Shown here piece by piece: positions 43,649 to 52,226 of a stretch of DNA of 64,000 nucleotides (its first letter is position 1; each line of letters starts with the position of its first letter). The notes beneath the pieces are model-generated. The model ran no database searches and was not told where the DNA came from. It saw only the letters and a list, made by a program, of their open reading frames with translations. Both the position numbers and the translations under genes were made by a program. This DNA is from Pseudomonas jessenii (GTDB lineage Bacteria; Pseudomonadota; Gammaproteobacteria; Pseudomonadales; Pseudomonadaceae), in contig NZ_NIWT01000004.1 of the NCBI RefSeq assembly GCF_002236115.1, positions 682,001 through 746,000 on the forward strand. Reading direction: 5' to 3'.

Positions 43649-44137
43649 TCAAGAAGTCGCTGTCATCGCTTTTTCCGCAGCGTCACTAAACTGAATCAAC
43701 ACCACCCCGGCCACCAACAGCACCACCCCAAACACCTTGGACAAGCTGACTGGCCGCTCCACCAACCCAAACCAGCCAAAGTGATCCAGCAACAACGACC
43801 CCACCACTTGCCCCGCCAGCGCCAATGCCATGAACCCCGCGGCACCCAGCTTGGGCAGCAGCACCAATGCCAGGGAAATGAATATCACCCCAAAAGCGCC
43901 ACCGGCCCACATCCAGAGCGGCGCCTTGCTGATGAATGCCAGTGATGGCAACGGCAAGCGCATCGCAACGATGATCGGCATCAGCACCAGGACGCTCACC
44001 AGCAACGAGGCGAGTGTCGCCCACAGCGGATGGCCCAACCCGCGCCCGAGATTGACGTTGATCGCGCTCTGAAACGGCACCACCGCCCCGGCGATCATCG
44101 CCAGTCCAATCAGACCGGCCCAATGCAACGTACTCAT
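43649..44137 (-). CDS. YdcZ/DUF606-type DMT transporter
   Basis: 162 residues with five hydrophobic helices (GLIGLAMIAGAVVPFQSAIN, LASLLVSVLVLMPIIV, AFGVIFISLALVLLP, LALAGQVVGSLLLD, VFGVVLLVAGVVLIQ), the half-size EamA relative that works as a dimer. GGAG is 9 bases upstream of ATG 44137. Divergent from the LysR gene, its possible regulator. Substrate unknown. Confidence 0.85.
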   Translation of the reverse strand: MSTLHWAGLIGLAMIAGAVVPFQSAINVNLGRGLGHPLWATLASLLVSVLVLMPIIVAMRLPLPSLAFISKAPLWMWAGGAFGVIFISLALVLLPKLGAAGFMALALAGQVVGSLLLDHFGWFGLVERPVSLSKVFGVVLLVAGVVLIQFSDAAEKAMTATS

Positions 44138-44214
44138 GATCGATCTCCAACAGGTTTTGCTGGACTCTAGGGTATTCGTCACGCAGATTTAAATTCCGTT
44201 TTGTTATCCAGAAC

Positions 44215-45123
44215 ATGCAGCAGATGAATAATCTTCGCCGTATCGACCTCAACTTGCTGGTGATCCTCGACGCCTTGCTCAGCGAGCAACACGTGACCCG
44301 GGCGGCCGAGCGTCTGCACTTGAGCCAGCCAGCGGTCAGCCATGCGCTGGCGCGCTTGCGTAACCTGCTCGGCGATCCGCTGCTGGTGCGCGCCGGTGCC
44401 GGTCTTGTGCAGACTCCGCGAGCGCTGGAACTCGTGGTACCGCTGGCCGCAGCCCTGGCCCAGGTGCAAGCGCTGCTGGCGCCGAACGCCTTCGATCCCG
44501 CGACCACCCAGCGCACCTTCCGTCTGGCGATGTCCGACTACGGCGCCGCCATTGTCCTGCCGGGACTGATCCGTACGTTGCGCCGCGAAGCGCCGGGCAT
44601 CGACCTGCAAATCAGCCATGGAAGCCGCGAAAGCATGCTCGAAGGGGTGCTCAACGGTGACATTGATGTCGCCGCCGGTGTGTTCCCGGAAATGCCCCAT
44701 GAGTTGCGCAGCACGCACCTGTTCGAAGAGCACTATGCCTGCCTGGTGGACCGCAACAGCCTGCCCGCCGATGGTGGCCTCGACCTGCCCACTTACCTGG
44801 CTCGGCCTCACGTCCTGCTGGAAATGCGCGGCAGCGGCACCCCGGAAATCGAACGTGCATTGACTGCATTGCGCGAACGTCGTCGTGTGGCTGTCAGCCT
44901 GCCACACTGGAGCGTGGCCCCGGAGCTCATCAGCGGCACCGACCTGATCCTCACCGTCGCGTCGCGCGGCTTGCGCGATATCGATCAGTCTTCATTGGTT
45001 GTCGTGCCACCGCCGTTTCACATTCCGTCGTTCACCTTTGTGTTGGCGTGGCATAAACGGCGGGGTGGGGATCAGGCGTTGAACTGGTTGAATCGCAGGA
45101 TTGGGGAGGGGATCGAACGCTAG
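44215..45123 (+). CDS. LysR-family regulator
   Basis: 302 residues, with a typical HTH (EQHVTRAAERLHLSQPAVSHALARLRNLLG, in parts, ~25-53) and the LysR substrate domain. ATG 44224 (MNNLRRIDLNLL) is equally possible as start. Divergent from the DMT transporter across 77 bases, so it probably controls it. Confidence 0.88.
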   Translation: MQQMNNLRRIDLNLLVILDALLSEQHVTRAAERLHLSQPAVSHALARLRNLLGDPLLVRAGAGLVQTPRALELVVPLAAALAQVQALLAPNAFDPATTQRTFRLAMSDYGAAIVLPGLIRTLRREAPGIDLQISHGSRESMLEGVLNGDIDVAAGVFPEMPHELRSTHLFEEHYACLVDRNSLPADGGLDLPTYLARPHVLLEMRGSGTPEIERALTALRERRRVAVSLPHWSVAPELISGTDLILTVASRGLRDIDQSSLVVVPPPFHIPSFTFVLAWHKRRGGDQALNWLNRRIGEGIER

Positions 45124-45143
45124 AGGCTTTTCTAAAATGGCCT

Positions 45144-45428
45144 TTACCAATTGGAAGGTGGCAGGCGACGCGTATGAAAAATCCGTAGTACCTGAAGCCG
45201 ACCTTGGCGAACCCGGTAGGGAATCAAATAGGGGCGATCAGGCATGACCCATTCCCGGGTACCGGGTAGGCGTCCTTCACGGCCCGTCGCTGGAAATCGT
45301 GCAAGGTGATCGACACTGGCGAGAATTGCCTGGACAAAATCTGCTGCAGCTTTTGGATTCTCGATGGCAATGTACGCGGCTTCGTCATCCAGATTCTTTA
45401 ACGCCGTACGCAACCACTCAACGCGCAT
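45144..45428 (-). CDS. RelE/ParE-family toxin
   Basis: 94 residues from ATG 45428. The RelE/ParE fold is indicated by MRVEWLRTALKNLDDEAAYIA at the start and RPYLIPYRVRQGRLQVLRIFHTRR at the end. ParE types poison gyrase; RelE types cleave mRNA; the sequence alone does not decide. It overlaps its antitoxin gene by 11 bases and is downstream of it. Confidence 0.88.
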   Translation of the reverse strand: MRVEWLRTALKNLDDEAAYIAIENPKAAADFVQAILASVDHLARFPATGREGRLPGTREWVMPDRPYLIPYRVRQGRLQVLRIFHTRRLPPSNW

Positions 45429-45657
45429 TCGCCGTCCACTTGTCTGCAATAGCGTTCACTTGTTCTTGTGTCGCGAAGTCACCTTCATCGGCTTCTTTCA
45501 AGGCTTTCTGAATTTCCTCGATTTGCCACGCTTCACGGGCCAGGTACTCACGCAGTGCATCCACGGCCAGAAATGATTTGCTGCGGCCCGTTGCTTTGGA
45601 AAGACTCGCGAGAGTATCGGCGATTTCGTCTGGTATGCGCAGGGACATAACTGACAT
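45418..45657 (-). CDS. Ribbon-helix-helix antitoxin
   Basis: 79 residues. The N-terminal ribbon-helix-helix (SLRIPDEIADTLASLSKATGRSKSFLAVDALREYLA, in parts, ~5-40) and acidic tail that would bind the toxin are seen. ATG 45657 and 45648 both fit. Cognate partner of the toxin that overlaps its end; the pair is likely autoregulated at the palindrome upstream. Confidence 0.85.
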   Translation of the reverse strand: MSVMSLRIPDEIADTLASLSKATGRSKSFLAVDALREYLAREAWQIEEIQKALKEADEGDFATQEQVNAIADKWTANAR

Positions 45658-45678
45658 GGTGGTCTCGATGTAGTGGTT

Positions 45679-45697
45679 TGTAATACAACATACTACA
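45679..45697. promoter_or_regulatory. Toxin-antitoxin operator
   Basis: Near-palindrome TGTAATACAACATACTACA (6 of 7 positions pair per arm), 22 bases before the antitoxin start. Confidence 0.55.
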
Positions 45698-45810
45698 CCG
45701 TCATCAGTGAAGCGGGGCCAGCCCGTTCGTCTGTCGAGATGTTTCAGTCGACAGGCAATGACCTGATATAGACTGGCCATCATTCACCAAGCCGTTCAAA
45801 AGGACTCCCC

Positions 45811-46449
45811 ATGACCCCATCGTTGCTAATGGCCGTGCTTGCCTCGGGTTTTATCTACGGCATCACCCCGGGGCCGGGTGTGCTGGCGGTGTTCGGCATT
45901 GGCGCGGCCCATGGGCGACGGGCCGGGGCGGGGTTTCTGTGCGGGCATTTGCTCGGTGATGTGGTCTGGTGCAGCACGGCGCTGATTGCGATTGTCGGTG
46001 CGCGGGAGATCGGCAGTACCGCGTTCGACGTGCTCGGTGTGCTCAGCGGCCTGTACCTGTTCTGGCTCGGCTGGCGTGCGGTGCGCGCCCGCCGCAGCAG
46101 CGCTGATGCGCCGCAAGGCCCGGCGCGGCAGCCGTTCTGGCACGGCATCCTGTTTGGCCTGACCAATCCCAAGGCCTATCCGGTGGCGGTGGCGACGTTC
46201 ACGGCATTGCTGTCGAGTCGCGCGGAACTGCTCAACTGGTCAATGCTGCCAGCGCTGATCGCCCTGAGTTTCGTCGGCGGGTTGCTCGCCTACGCTATTC
46301 TCATCGGCATCGTCGGTGCACGGCGTGTGCGCACCTTGTACCAGCGTCATGAACTGGCAATCACCCGGTTGTGCGGGGTAATGTTCATCGGTTTCGCCAT
46401 CAATGCGCTGGTCCATGCGTTGCCGGGGCTGATGCCGGAAAAGGCTTGA
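45811..46449 (+). CDS. LysE/RhtB-type amino-acid exporter
   Basis: 212 residues, about six helices, with the family signature YGITPGPGVLAVFGIGAAHGRRAG near the start and GLTNPKAYPVAVA near 115. Exports amino acids or homoserine-lactone-like compounds from the inner membrane. AAAGGA precedes ATG 45811. Confidence 0.88.
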   Translation: MTPSLLMAVLASGFIYGITPGPGVLAVFGIGAAHGRRAGAGFLCGHLLGDVVWCSTALIAIVGAREIGSTAFDVLGVLSGLYLFWLGWRAVRARRSSADAPQGPARQPFWHGILFGLTNPKAYPVAVATFTALLSSRAELLNWSMLPALIALSFVGGLLAYAILIGIVGARRVRTLYQRHELAITRLCGVMFIGFAINALVHALPGLMPEKA

Positions 46450-46528
46450 ATGTAATCACAGGGATGCAAGGCTGACGGGGCAGGGATGATTGAAGAGCGC
46501 TGCATTATCGGGGCACCCACGCTGAACC

Positions 46529-47875
46529 ATGGAAAACCGGAATTCCGCGCCGCTGGCGAGTTATATCGATCTGTTGCTGGACGCCGTCTGTGCGGTGGAT
46601 AAGCAGGGCCGCTTCGTCTTTGTCAGCGCGGCATGCGAGCGCATTTTTGGCTACAGCGCCGATGAGATGATCGGCGAGGCGATGATCGACATGGTGCACC
46701 CGGGCGATCGCCAGCGCACCCTCGACGCCGCCCGGGAAATCATGGGCGGTGAGCCCAAGCTCAACTTCGAAAACCGCTACCTGCGCAAGGATGGCAGTGT
46801 GGTGCACATCCTCTGGTCGGCACGTTGGTCCGAGGACGATCAACTGCGCATCGCCGTTGCTCGTGACATTACCGAGCGTAAGCAGGCCGAGTCCCGGCAG
46901 GCAGCGTTGTACGCGATTTCCGAAGCGGCCCATGCGGCAGAGGATCTGCTGGCGTTGTTCAAGCGCATCCACATGATCATCGGCGAATGGCTGCCGGCAT
47001 TGAGTTTTTCCGTGGCGCTGTACGACCAGCACTGCGCACAGCTGAACTTTCCCTATCACGTCGATGACCACGAGCCACAGCCCGAACAGCCCGGAACCAT
47101 GACCGGGCGCCTGTGTGTCGAGGTGATCTGCACGGGGCAGCCGATCCTGTTGACTCCGGGCCAGTGCCCACCTCTTGCCGGCTTCGAAATGCTGCAGACC
47201 GAACAGAACGCACCCTGTTGGCTGGGTGTGCCGCTGAGTTCGCAAAACGGCACCATCGGCGCGCTGATCGTCAAAAGCATTCCGGGCGGCGAACGCTACA
47301 CCGAGCAAGACAAGGAGCTGCTGCAATACGTCTGCGCCCAGGTCGCCACCGCCATCGAGCGCAAGCAATTGCACGCCCGCCTGCAACACATGGCCCAGTA
47401 CGACCAACTGACCCAGTTACCCAACCGCGAGCTGCTGCGCGAACGGCTCAAGGCGTCACTGCAAGTGGCCCGGGAGGGCGGCGGGCGCATGGCGCTGCTG
47501 TACGTCGACCTTGACCGCTTCAAGCAAGTCAACGACACCCATGGGCACGCGGTCGGCGACATGCTGTTGCAAGCGGTGGCCAACAGGCTCAAGGGCTGCG
47601 TGCGGGAAATCGACACCGTGGCCCGCATCGGCGGCGATGAATTCGTGGTGTTGCTGCACAGCATTCACGCGGCGGACGATACCGACCTTGTGGTCGAGAA
47701 AGTCCGCCAGGTCCTGGCTCAGCCCCTGCGCCTGGACGGGCACAGCCTGAATATCCAGCCCAGCATCGGCGTCGCCCAATACCCCGATCACGGCACCGAA
47801 GAGAAGCAATTGTTCCGGCATGCCGACGAGGCGATGTACTGCGCCAAACGCGAGCATCACCTGCGACTGGTCTGA
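46529..47875 (+). CDS. Diguanylate cyclase, PAS-GAF-GGDEF
   Basis: 448 residues, no membrane segments. PAS domain at ~5-125 (SAACERIFGYSADEMIGEAMIDMVHPGDR), GAF at ~135-285, GGDEF domain at ~290-448 with the intact motif RIGGDEFV and an allosteric inhibitory site RxxD (REID, five residues before it). It makes c-di-GMP in response to an unknown signal read by PAS/GAF. No EAL domain. Monocistronic. Confidence 0.93.
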   Translation: MENRNSAPLASYIDLLLDAVCAVDKQGRFVFVSAACERIFGYSADEMIGEAMIDMVHPGDRQRTLDAAREIMGGEPKLNFENRYLRKDGSVVHILWSARWSEDDQLRIAVARDITERKQAESRQAALYAISEAAHAAEDLLALFKRIHMIIGEWLPALSFSVALYDQHCAQLNFPYHVDDHEPQPEQPGTMTGRLCVEVICTGQPILLTPGQCPPLAGFEMLQTEQNAPCWLGVPLSSQNGTIGALIVKSIPGGERYTEQDKELLQYVCAQVATAIERKQLHARLQHMAQYDQLTQLPNRELLRERLKASLQVAREGGGRMALLYVDLDRFKQVNDTHGHAVGDMLLQAVANRLKGCVREIDTVARIGGDEFVVLLHSIHAADDTDLVVEKVRQVLAQPLRLDGHSLNIQPSIGVAQYPDHGTEEKQLFRHADEAMYCAKREHHLRLV

Positions 47876-47993
47876 AAAACCGCGCACCGTTCGTCGTGGC
47901 ATCCACGTAATTTTCTAAACCTTTTGGGGCGCGCAAATTCAGATTCTATGCGGGCTACAGCTCGCCGCGACTACCACCAAGAGGAAGAGAATC

Positions 47994-48152
47994 ATGCCTA
48001 ATTCAAGAAACTCGAACTCGGGGAACTTCGCCAATGATCGAACGAAGGCCTCTGAAGCCGGTCGCAAGGGTGGGAAAACCACCACGACGACTGTCGACAA
48101 AGAGCCTGCGAAACCCGACATGGGCCGCAAGCCCGGACAGAAATCCAAGTAA
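47994..48152 (+). CDS. KGG-repeat small stress protein
   Basis: 52 residues, missed by length filters. The sequence GNFANDRTKASEAGRKGGK carries the KGG signature of general stress proteins (ConB/GsiB-like), hydrophilic and disordered. GAGGAAGAG lies just upstream of ATG 47994. It is followed by the DUF4142 gene after 72 bases; in Pseudomonas both are typically stationary-phase/RpoS genes, which is background knowledge and not shown here. Confidence 0.85.
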   Translation: MPNSRNSNSGNFANDRTKASEAGRKGGKTTTTTVDKEPAKPDMGRKPGQKSK

Positions 48153-48224
48153 TGGATGATGGTGGTTTTGATTGAGAAGCGGGGGCGAAAGCTCCCGTTT
48201 GAATTTGAAGAGGAGGGCGCGACC

Positions 48225-48728
48225 ATGAACCGGATGGCCACCCGATTATGTAATACCAGTCTTGCCGCGTTACTGGGCCTGTTTGCCAGTGGCGTCTTTG
48301 CCCAGTCGACTGCCGAGTTCATCGACGAGGCCTCGGCAAAAGGTATTGCCGATATTGAAGCTAGTCGCCTGGCGCACCAGAAAGCCGAGTCCAAAGAGGT
48401 CAAGGACTACACCATTATCGTCATCAACGACCGCACCACGGCGAACCAGCACCTGGCTAAAATCGCCAAGCAACTGGATATACCGGTCGCCCCCCGGGAA
48501 GAAATTGTCGAAAAGGCCAAAGCCCTGATGCCACAAGTCATGGATGGGGCGACCTACGACGAGGCCTATACAGCCAGTCAGGTGAAGACCACGCAGGAAG
48601 CCATCGAACAGCTGCAGCAGGAGGCGCAGACCACCGACGTGCCGCAAATCAAGGCGTTCGCCGAAGAAACCCTGCCTAAATTGCAAAATCACCTGGAAAT
48701 GGCCAAGGCGTTGCAAGCCAGCCGTTGA
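48225..48728 (+). CDS. DUF4142 periplasmic stress protein
   Basis: 167 residues with a signal peptide (LAALLGLFASGVFAQS) and a long helical DUF4142 domain (FIDEASAKGIADIEASRLA, then MDGATYDEAYTASQVKTTQEA). Ferritin-like helical hairpin of unknown function in the periplasm. ATG 48225 behind GAGGAGGG. Terminator at 48747-48779. Confidence 0.88.
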   Translation: MNRMATRLCNTSLAALLGLFASGVFAQSTAEFIDEASAKGIADIEASRLAHQKAESKEVKDYTIIVINDRTTANQHLAKIAKQLDIPVAPREEIVEKAKALMPQVMDGATYDEAYTASQVKTTQEAIEQLQQEAQTTDVPQIKAFAEETLPKLQNHLEMAKALQASR

Positions 48729-48746
48729 CCTGAAGGTTTGAACACA

Positions 48747-48779
48747 AACGGCGCGGGGCTTCAGTCACGCGCCGTTTTT
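48747..48779. terminator. Bidirectional terminator
   Basis: AACGGCGCG pairs with CGCGCCGTT across a 12-base loop, followed by five Ts on the plus strand; it separates two convergent genes. Confidence 0.85.
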
Positions 48780-48783
48780 CTGT

Positions 48784-49194
48784 TCAGCACTGGTCCAGAT
48801 GCGGCTTGGGATTATGCGTTGGGTTCAGGCCGTCGAGGTCGAACACCTGGTTCTCGCCCATGGCGCGGTAGTGCCTGCGCAGCGCCTCCAGTTGCTTGAG
48901 GTCCAACGCCTCAAGCCCGAGCATGGCCTGTTGCGCCTCCTTGGTCACCCGCAGCAATTCGTCGACTTTCAAGTGCAGGATGTCGGTGTCGCGGTTCTGC
49001 GTGTTCTGGATCAGGAACACCATCAGGAAAGTGATGATGGTGGTCGAGGTATTGATGACCAGTTGCCAGGTATCGTTGAAATGAAAAATCGGCCCGCTCA
49101 AACCCCACAGGAAAATCAGGATCAACGCGCTCATGAACGTCTTGGGGCTACCGGCCCAGAGGGCTAGTTTCTGCGCGATTTTTGCGAATTTCAT
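48784..49194 (-). CDS. Low-affinity iron permease family protein
   Basis: 136 residues with two helices (FMSALILIFLWGLSGPIF, VINTSTTIITFLMVFLIQ) followed by NTQNRDTDILHLKVDELLR, the signature of the FET4-like low-affinity iron permease family. Small bacterial members are of uncertain function. Convergent with the DUF4142 gene. Confidence 0.85.
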   Translation of the reverse strand: MKFAKIAQKLALWAGSPKTFMSALILIFLWGLSGPIFHFNDTWQLVINTSTTIITFLMVFLIQNTQNRDTDILHLKVDELLRVTKEAQQAMLGLEALDLKQLEALRRHYRAMGENQVFDLDGLNPTHNPKPHLDQC

Positions 49195-49406
49195 GACCGT
49201 GTTCCTTTTGAGGGGGCGCCTGATTTTTCAGACAGTGGCGGGAGAATGAAAATTCGGCTGGGGTTGCAAACCAATGAAGCATGGAGGTAGGCAAGATCTT
49301 AATTTTGGGTGGGAATCTTCCTTTGTATCGGTTTGTGTCTAGTATCAATGGCAGTCAATTTGCCAGCATGTGTTCACACGGATCGAAACCGGAAAAGAGG
49401 CTACTC

Positions 49407-50492
49407 ATGGAATTCTTCGAAAAATTAGCAAGTCTCGCTGCCAAAGTTCGTTTGCAGAGCGCTGCCATTCAAACGGAAGAAGCGACCAAGAATGCTTTTG
49501 TCATGCCCTTTATCAGTACGGTACTGGGCTACGATGTTTTCGATCCGACGGAAGTGACACCTGAATTCGTTTGCGATATTGGAACGAAGAAAGGGGAGAA
49601 AATTGATTACGCAATCATGAAGGCTGGTGAGGTTCAGATTCTCATCGAGTGCAAAAAAATTGGTGAGCCGCTGCATATCAATCACGCCTCCCAGCTGTTC
49701 CGCTATTTTCATGTCACCAGCGCTCGAATCTCCATTCTCACCAATGGCCAGGTCTATAAGTTTTTCACTGACCTGGACGCGCCAAACAAAATGGACGAGA
49801 AGCCATTCCTTGAACTCGACCTGCTGGATATCGACGAGTATTCCGTCCCAGAGTTGGTGAAACTCACCAAATCTGCATTCGATGTGGAGTCGATCATCAG
49901 CGCCGCAGGTGAGCTGAAGTACGTCAGCCAAATCAAGAAGGTGATTGCTTCTCAGGTAAGCAAGCCTGACGACGACTTCGTGAAAGTGTTTGCTTCTCGG
50001 GTTTACGACGGAGTGATTACTCAGAAGGTCCGCGAACAGTTCCATGAGCTCACGAGAAAGGCTGTGGTGCAGTTTCTCAACGACCAAATCAATGACAGGC
50101 TCAAGTCGGCAATGAGTGGCGCCCTCCAGCCTGCGCAGGCCTCTTTACCAGTCGCTACTGGTGACACTGAACAATCCGATGTTCGAGATGAGCCAGAGGA
50201 CAAAGTTCTGACGACATTGGAAGAACTGGAGGGCTATCACATCGTCCGGGCCGTGGTTCGGTCGGTTGTTGATGCCAAGCGGATTGTTCAGCGTGACACA
50301 CAGAGTTACTTCGGCATCCTGCTCGACGACAACAACCGCAAGCCGATCTGCCGACTGCACTTCAACCGATCACAGAAATACATCGGCATATTTGACGAAG
50401 AGAAGAATGAAACCCGGCATGCAATCAACTCCGTTGATGACATTTACGAGTACTCGGATCATTTGAAGAAGACTGTCGGGTACTACGATTAA
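49407..50492 (+). CDS. Stand-alone type I restriction HsdR-N-like nuclease
   Basis: 361 residues. The N-terminal ~170 residues look like the HsdR nuclease domain: FISTVLGYDVFDPTEVTPE, then Asp in EKIDYAI (near residue 73) and ECKK (near 88) give a PD-(D/E)xK site. There is no helicase part and no hsdM or hsdS nearby. The C-terminal half is a separate domain ending HLKKTVGYYD. Base composition is lower in GC than its neighbours, so it is probably transferred. AAAAGAGG precedes ATG 49407. Possible defence protein; target unknown. Confidence 0.75.
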   Translation: MEFFEKLASLAAKVRLQSAAIQTEEATKNAFVMPFISTVLGYDVFDPTEVTPEFVCDIGTKKGEKIDYAIMKAGEVQILIECKKIGEPLHINHASQLFRYFHVTSARISILTNGQVYKFFTDLDAPNKMDEKPFLELDLLDIDEYSVPELVKLTKSAFDVESIISAAGELKYVSQIKKVIASQVSKPDDDFVKVFASRVYDGVITQKVREQFHELTRKAVVQFLNDQINDRLKSAMSGALQPAQASLPVATGDTEQSDVRDEPEDKVLTTLEELEGYHIVRAVVRSVVDAKRIVQRDTQSYFGILLDDNNRKPICRLHFNRSQKYIGIFDEEKNETRHAINSVDDIYEYSDHLKKTVGYYD

Positions 50493-50753
50493 GATTGCTG
50501 TCTAGCGACGAAAAAACTGACTAATAGAGCCTAGGCCGATCAGTTAAGGTGAAAAACTGTGGGAGCGAGCTTGCTCGCGATAGCGCCATGTCAGTCGACG
50601 ACGATGTTGACTGTGCAATCGCCATCGCGAGCAAGCTCGTTCCCACAGAAGTTTTCGCAACAAAGGTGGAATAGAGCAGAGCCTATTGGCCGATGTATCG
50701 TAGTGAACTGGTGGTCTGCCCAGATCACGACAACGTACCGACAGGAGAACGCA
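50493..50753. other. Intergenic with REP pair
   Basis: Holds the REP pair at 50557-50648 and the ribosome site ACAGGAGA of tam. Nothing else recognised. Confidence 0.6.
50557..50648. repeat. Inverted REP pair, class 1
   Basis: Facing REP arms; right arm with one change (GCAAGCTCGTTCCCACAG). Confidence 0.85.
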
Positions 50754-51524
50754 ATGAGTTGGTCCGCCAAACAGTACGTCGCTTTTGAAGATGAGCGCAC
50801 CCGTCCCGCCCGTGACCTGCTGGCGGCTGTCCCCGCCGGGGACGTGCGCTTGGCCATCGATATCGGTTGCGGGCCCGGCAACTCCACCGAGTTGCTGGTG
50901 GAGCGCTTTGCCGATGCCACGGTGCGTGGGCTGGACAGTTCCAGCGACATGATCGACGCCGCGCGCAAGCGCTTGCCGCAGGTGCAGTTCGACATCGCCG
51001 ACATCGACACCTGGAATGACAGTGGCCCGTTCGATGTGATTTTCGCCAACGCGGTATTGCAGTGGGTGCCTGATCACGCCACGTTGCTACCGTCGCTGGT
51101 GAGCAAACTGGCGCCGGGTGGCAGCCTGGCCGTCCAGATGCCTGACAACCTGAATGAACACTCGCACCGCTTGATGCGTGAAGTCGCCGCTGATGGCCCA
51201 TGGGTCGGCAAACTGGCAGGTGCCGCCGGGCAAAGGACCGAAATGGCCGATGCCAGTGGCTACTATTCGATTTTGAAAGCCTGTTGCACCCGCGTCGATG
51301 TGTGGCGCACCACTTACCATCATCCGCTCGCAGGCGGTGCATCTGGCGTGGTGGAGTGGTTCAAGGGCAGTGGCTTGCGACCGTTTCTCGATCCGTTGGA
51401 CGAGGCGGAACGGGCGCAGTATCTGAAGCAATATCAGACTGCTATCGAGCGGGCGTACCCGGCCATGGCCGATGGTTCGGTGCTGTTACCATTTCCGCGA
51501 CTGTTTATCGTCGCGACCCGCTGA
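50754..51524 (+). CDS. tam: Trans-aconitate 2-methyltransferase
   Basis: 256 residues. MSWSAKQYVAFEDERTRPARDLL at the start, SAM motif AIDIGCGPGNST near residue 35 and IFANAVLQWVPDH near 95 are typical of Tam, which methylates trans-aconitate to protect the citrate cycle. ATG 50754 has ACAGGAGA upstream; the longer frame passes through a REP element and is rejected. Confidence 0.9.
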   Translation: MSWSAKQYVAFEDERTRPARDLLAAVPAGDVRLAIDIGCGPGNSTELLVERFADATVRGLDSSSDMIDAARKRLPQVQFDIADIDTWNDSGPFDVIFANAVLQWVPDHATLLPSLVSKLAPGGSLAVQMPDNLNEHSHRLMREVAADGPWVGKLAGAAGQRTEMADASGYYSILKACCTRVDVWRTTYHHPLAGGASGVVEWFKGSGLRPFLDPLDEAERAQYLKQYQTAIERAYPAMADGSVLLPFPRLFIVATR

Positions 51525-51580
51525 AGCAAAACAGGGACAGTTGATGAGCGTCATCTGCCCCTTTTTTCGATTTTGAATAA

Positions 51581-51697
51581 TCACTGTGGCTTGTTCTTTT
51601 TTGAGCGTCGGGCACTCAAGTACTCAAAGGCAAAGGAGGCAAAGCCGAACAACCCGATCAATGAAATGATCATGATTCCCAACTCTGAATTGTGCAT
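51581..51697 (-). CDS. 38-residue membrane microprotein
   Basis: Short frame with a clear ribosome site (GGAGATCAAC before ATG 51697). Encodes MHNSELGIMIISLIGLFGF then a short helix end and a basic tail (ARRSKKNKPQ). One transmembrane helix followed by six Lys/Arg residues, so N-terminus outside by the positive-inside rule. No homologue recognised; the composition and the ribosome site support a real gene. Confidence 0.6.
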   Translation of the reverse strand: MHNSELGIMIISLIGLFGFASFAFEYLSARRSKKNKPQ

Positions 51698-51885
51698 GTT
51701 GATCTCCAGGCGAAGGATGAGCCGGGAGAATAAGGGAACTGTTGCTGGGCTCAACGCAGCTCTACGGCTTCTTTACTCGCTTGCGGTGATCTATACGCAA
51801 AAGATATGAGCGTCCAGGTGGCAGGGTCACATTCAGCGCTGAACACCAACCCACTGTTTTGAGTCATATCAGGGGCTCCAATCAG

Positions 51886-52155
51886 TTACTCGATCACGTC
51901 GATTTCCACCAGTGCCCACGTACAGCCAGCGTACCTTGGATTAGATGTGTGCAGGGTAACGCTGCTGGCTGAGGGGAAGGGTGCACCGTTCTCGGCGAGC
52001 ATCTCGAAATACCCCTCAATGGCTTGTTGAACCATGGCTATTGCATCTTCCAGATCTTCACCGGCGCTAAAACAACCTGGCACATCCGGGACTTCAACAC
52101 CCCACGCATGTTCGTCGTCGTCCATGAAAATCGCAATCGGGTAAAACATGTTCAT
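51886..52155 (-). CDS. HicB-family antitoxin-like protein, no HicA nearby
   Basis: 89 residues. The HicB N-terminal RNase-H-like domain is clear (YPIAIFMDDDEHAWGVEVPDVPGCFSAGEDLEDAI, in parts). No C-terminal DNA-binding domain and no HicA toxin gene within reach; the 70 bases before it and the region after it hold none. It is therefore an orphan or uses a distant partner. ATG 52155. Confidence 0.82.
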   Translation of the reverse strand: MNMFYPIAIFMDDDEHAWGVEVPDVPGCFSAGEDLEDAIAMVQQAIEGYFEMLAENGAPFPSASSVTLHTSNPRYAGCTWALVEIDVIE

Positions 52156-52226
52156 GGTCCTCCGTGAACACAGCGGGTGAGGTTATGAACCCCAAAGGGC
52201 GCCCCCGAAAGGCGCCGGGTGGACTG

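Noticed and set aside
51886..52226. hicA toxin gene next to hicB
   Set aside because: The flanks hold no frame resembling the 60-residue HicA fold.
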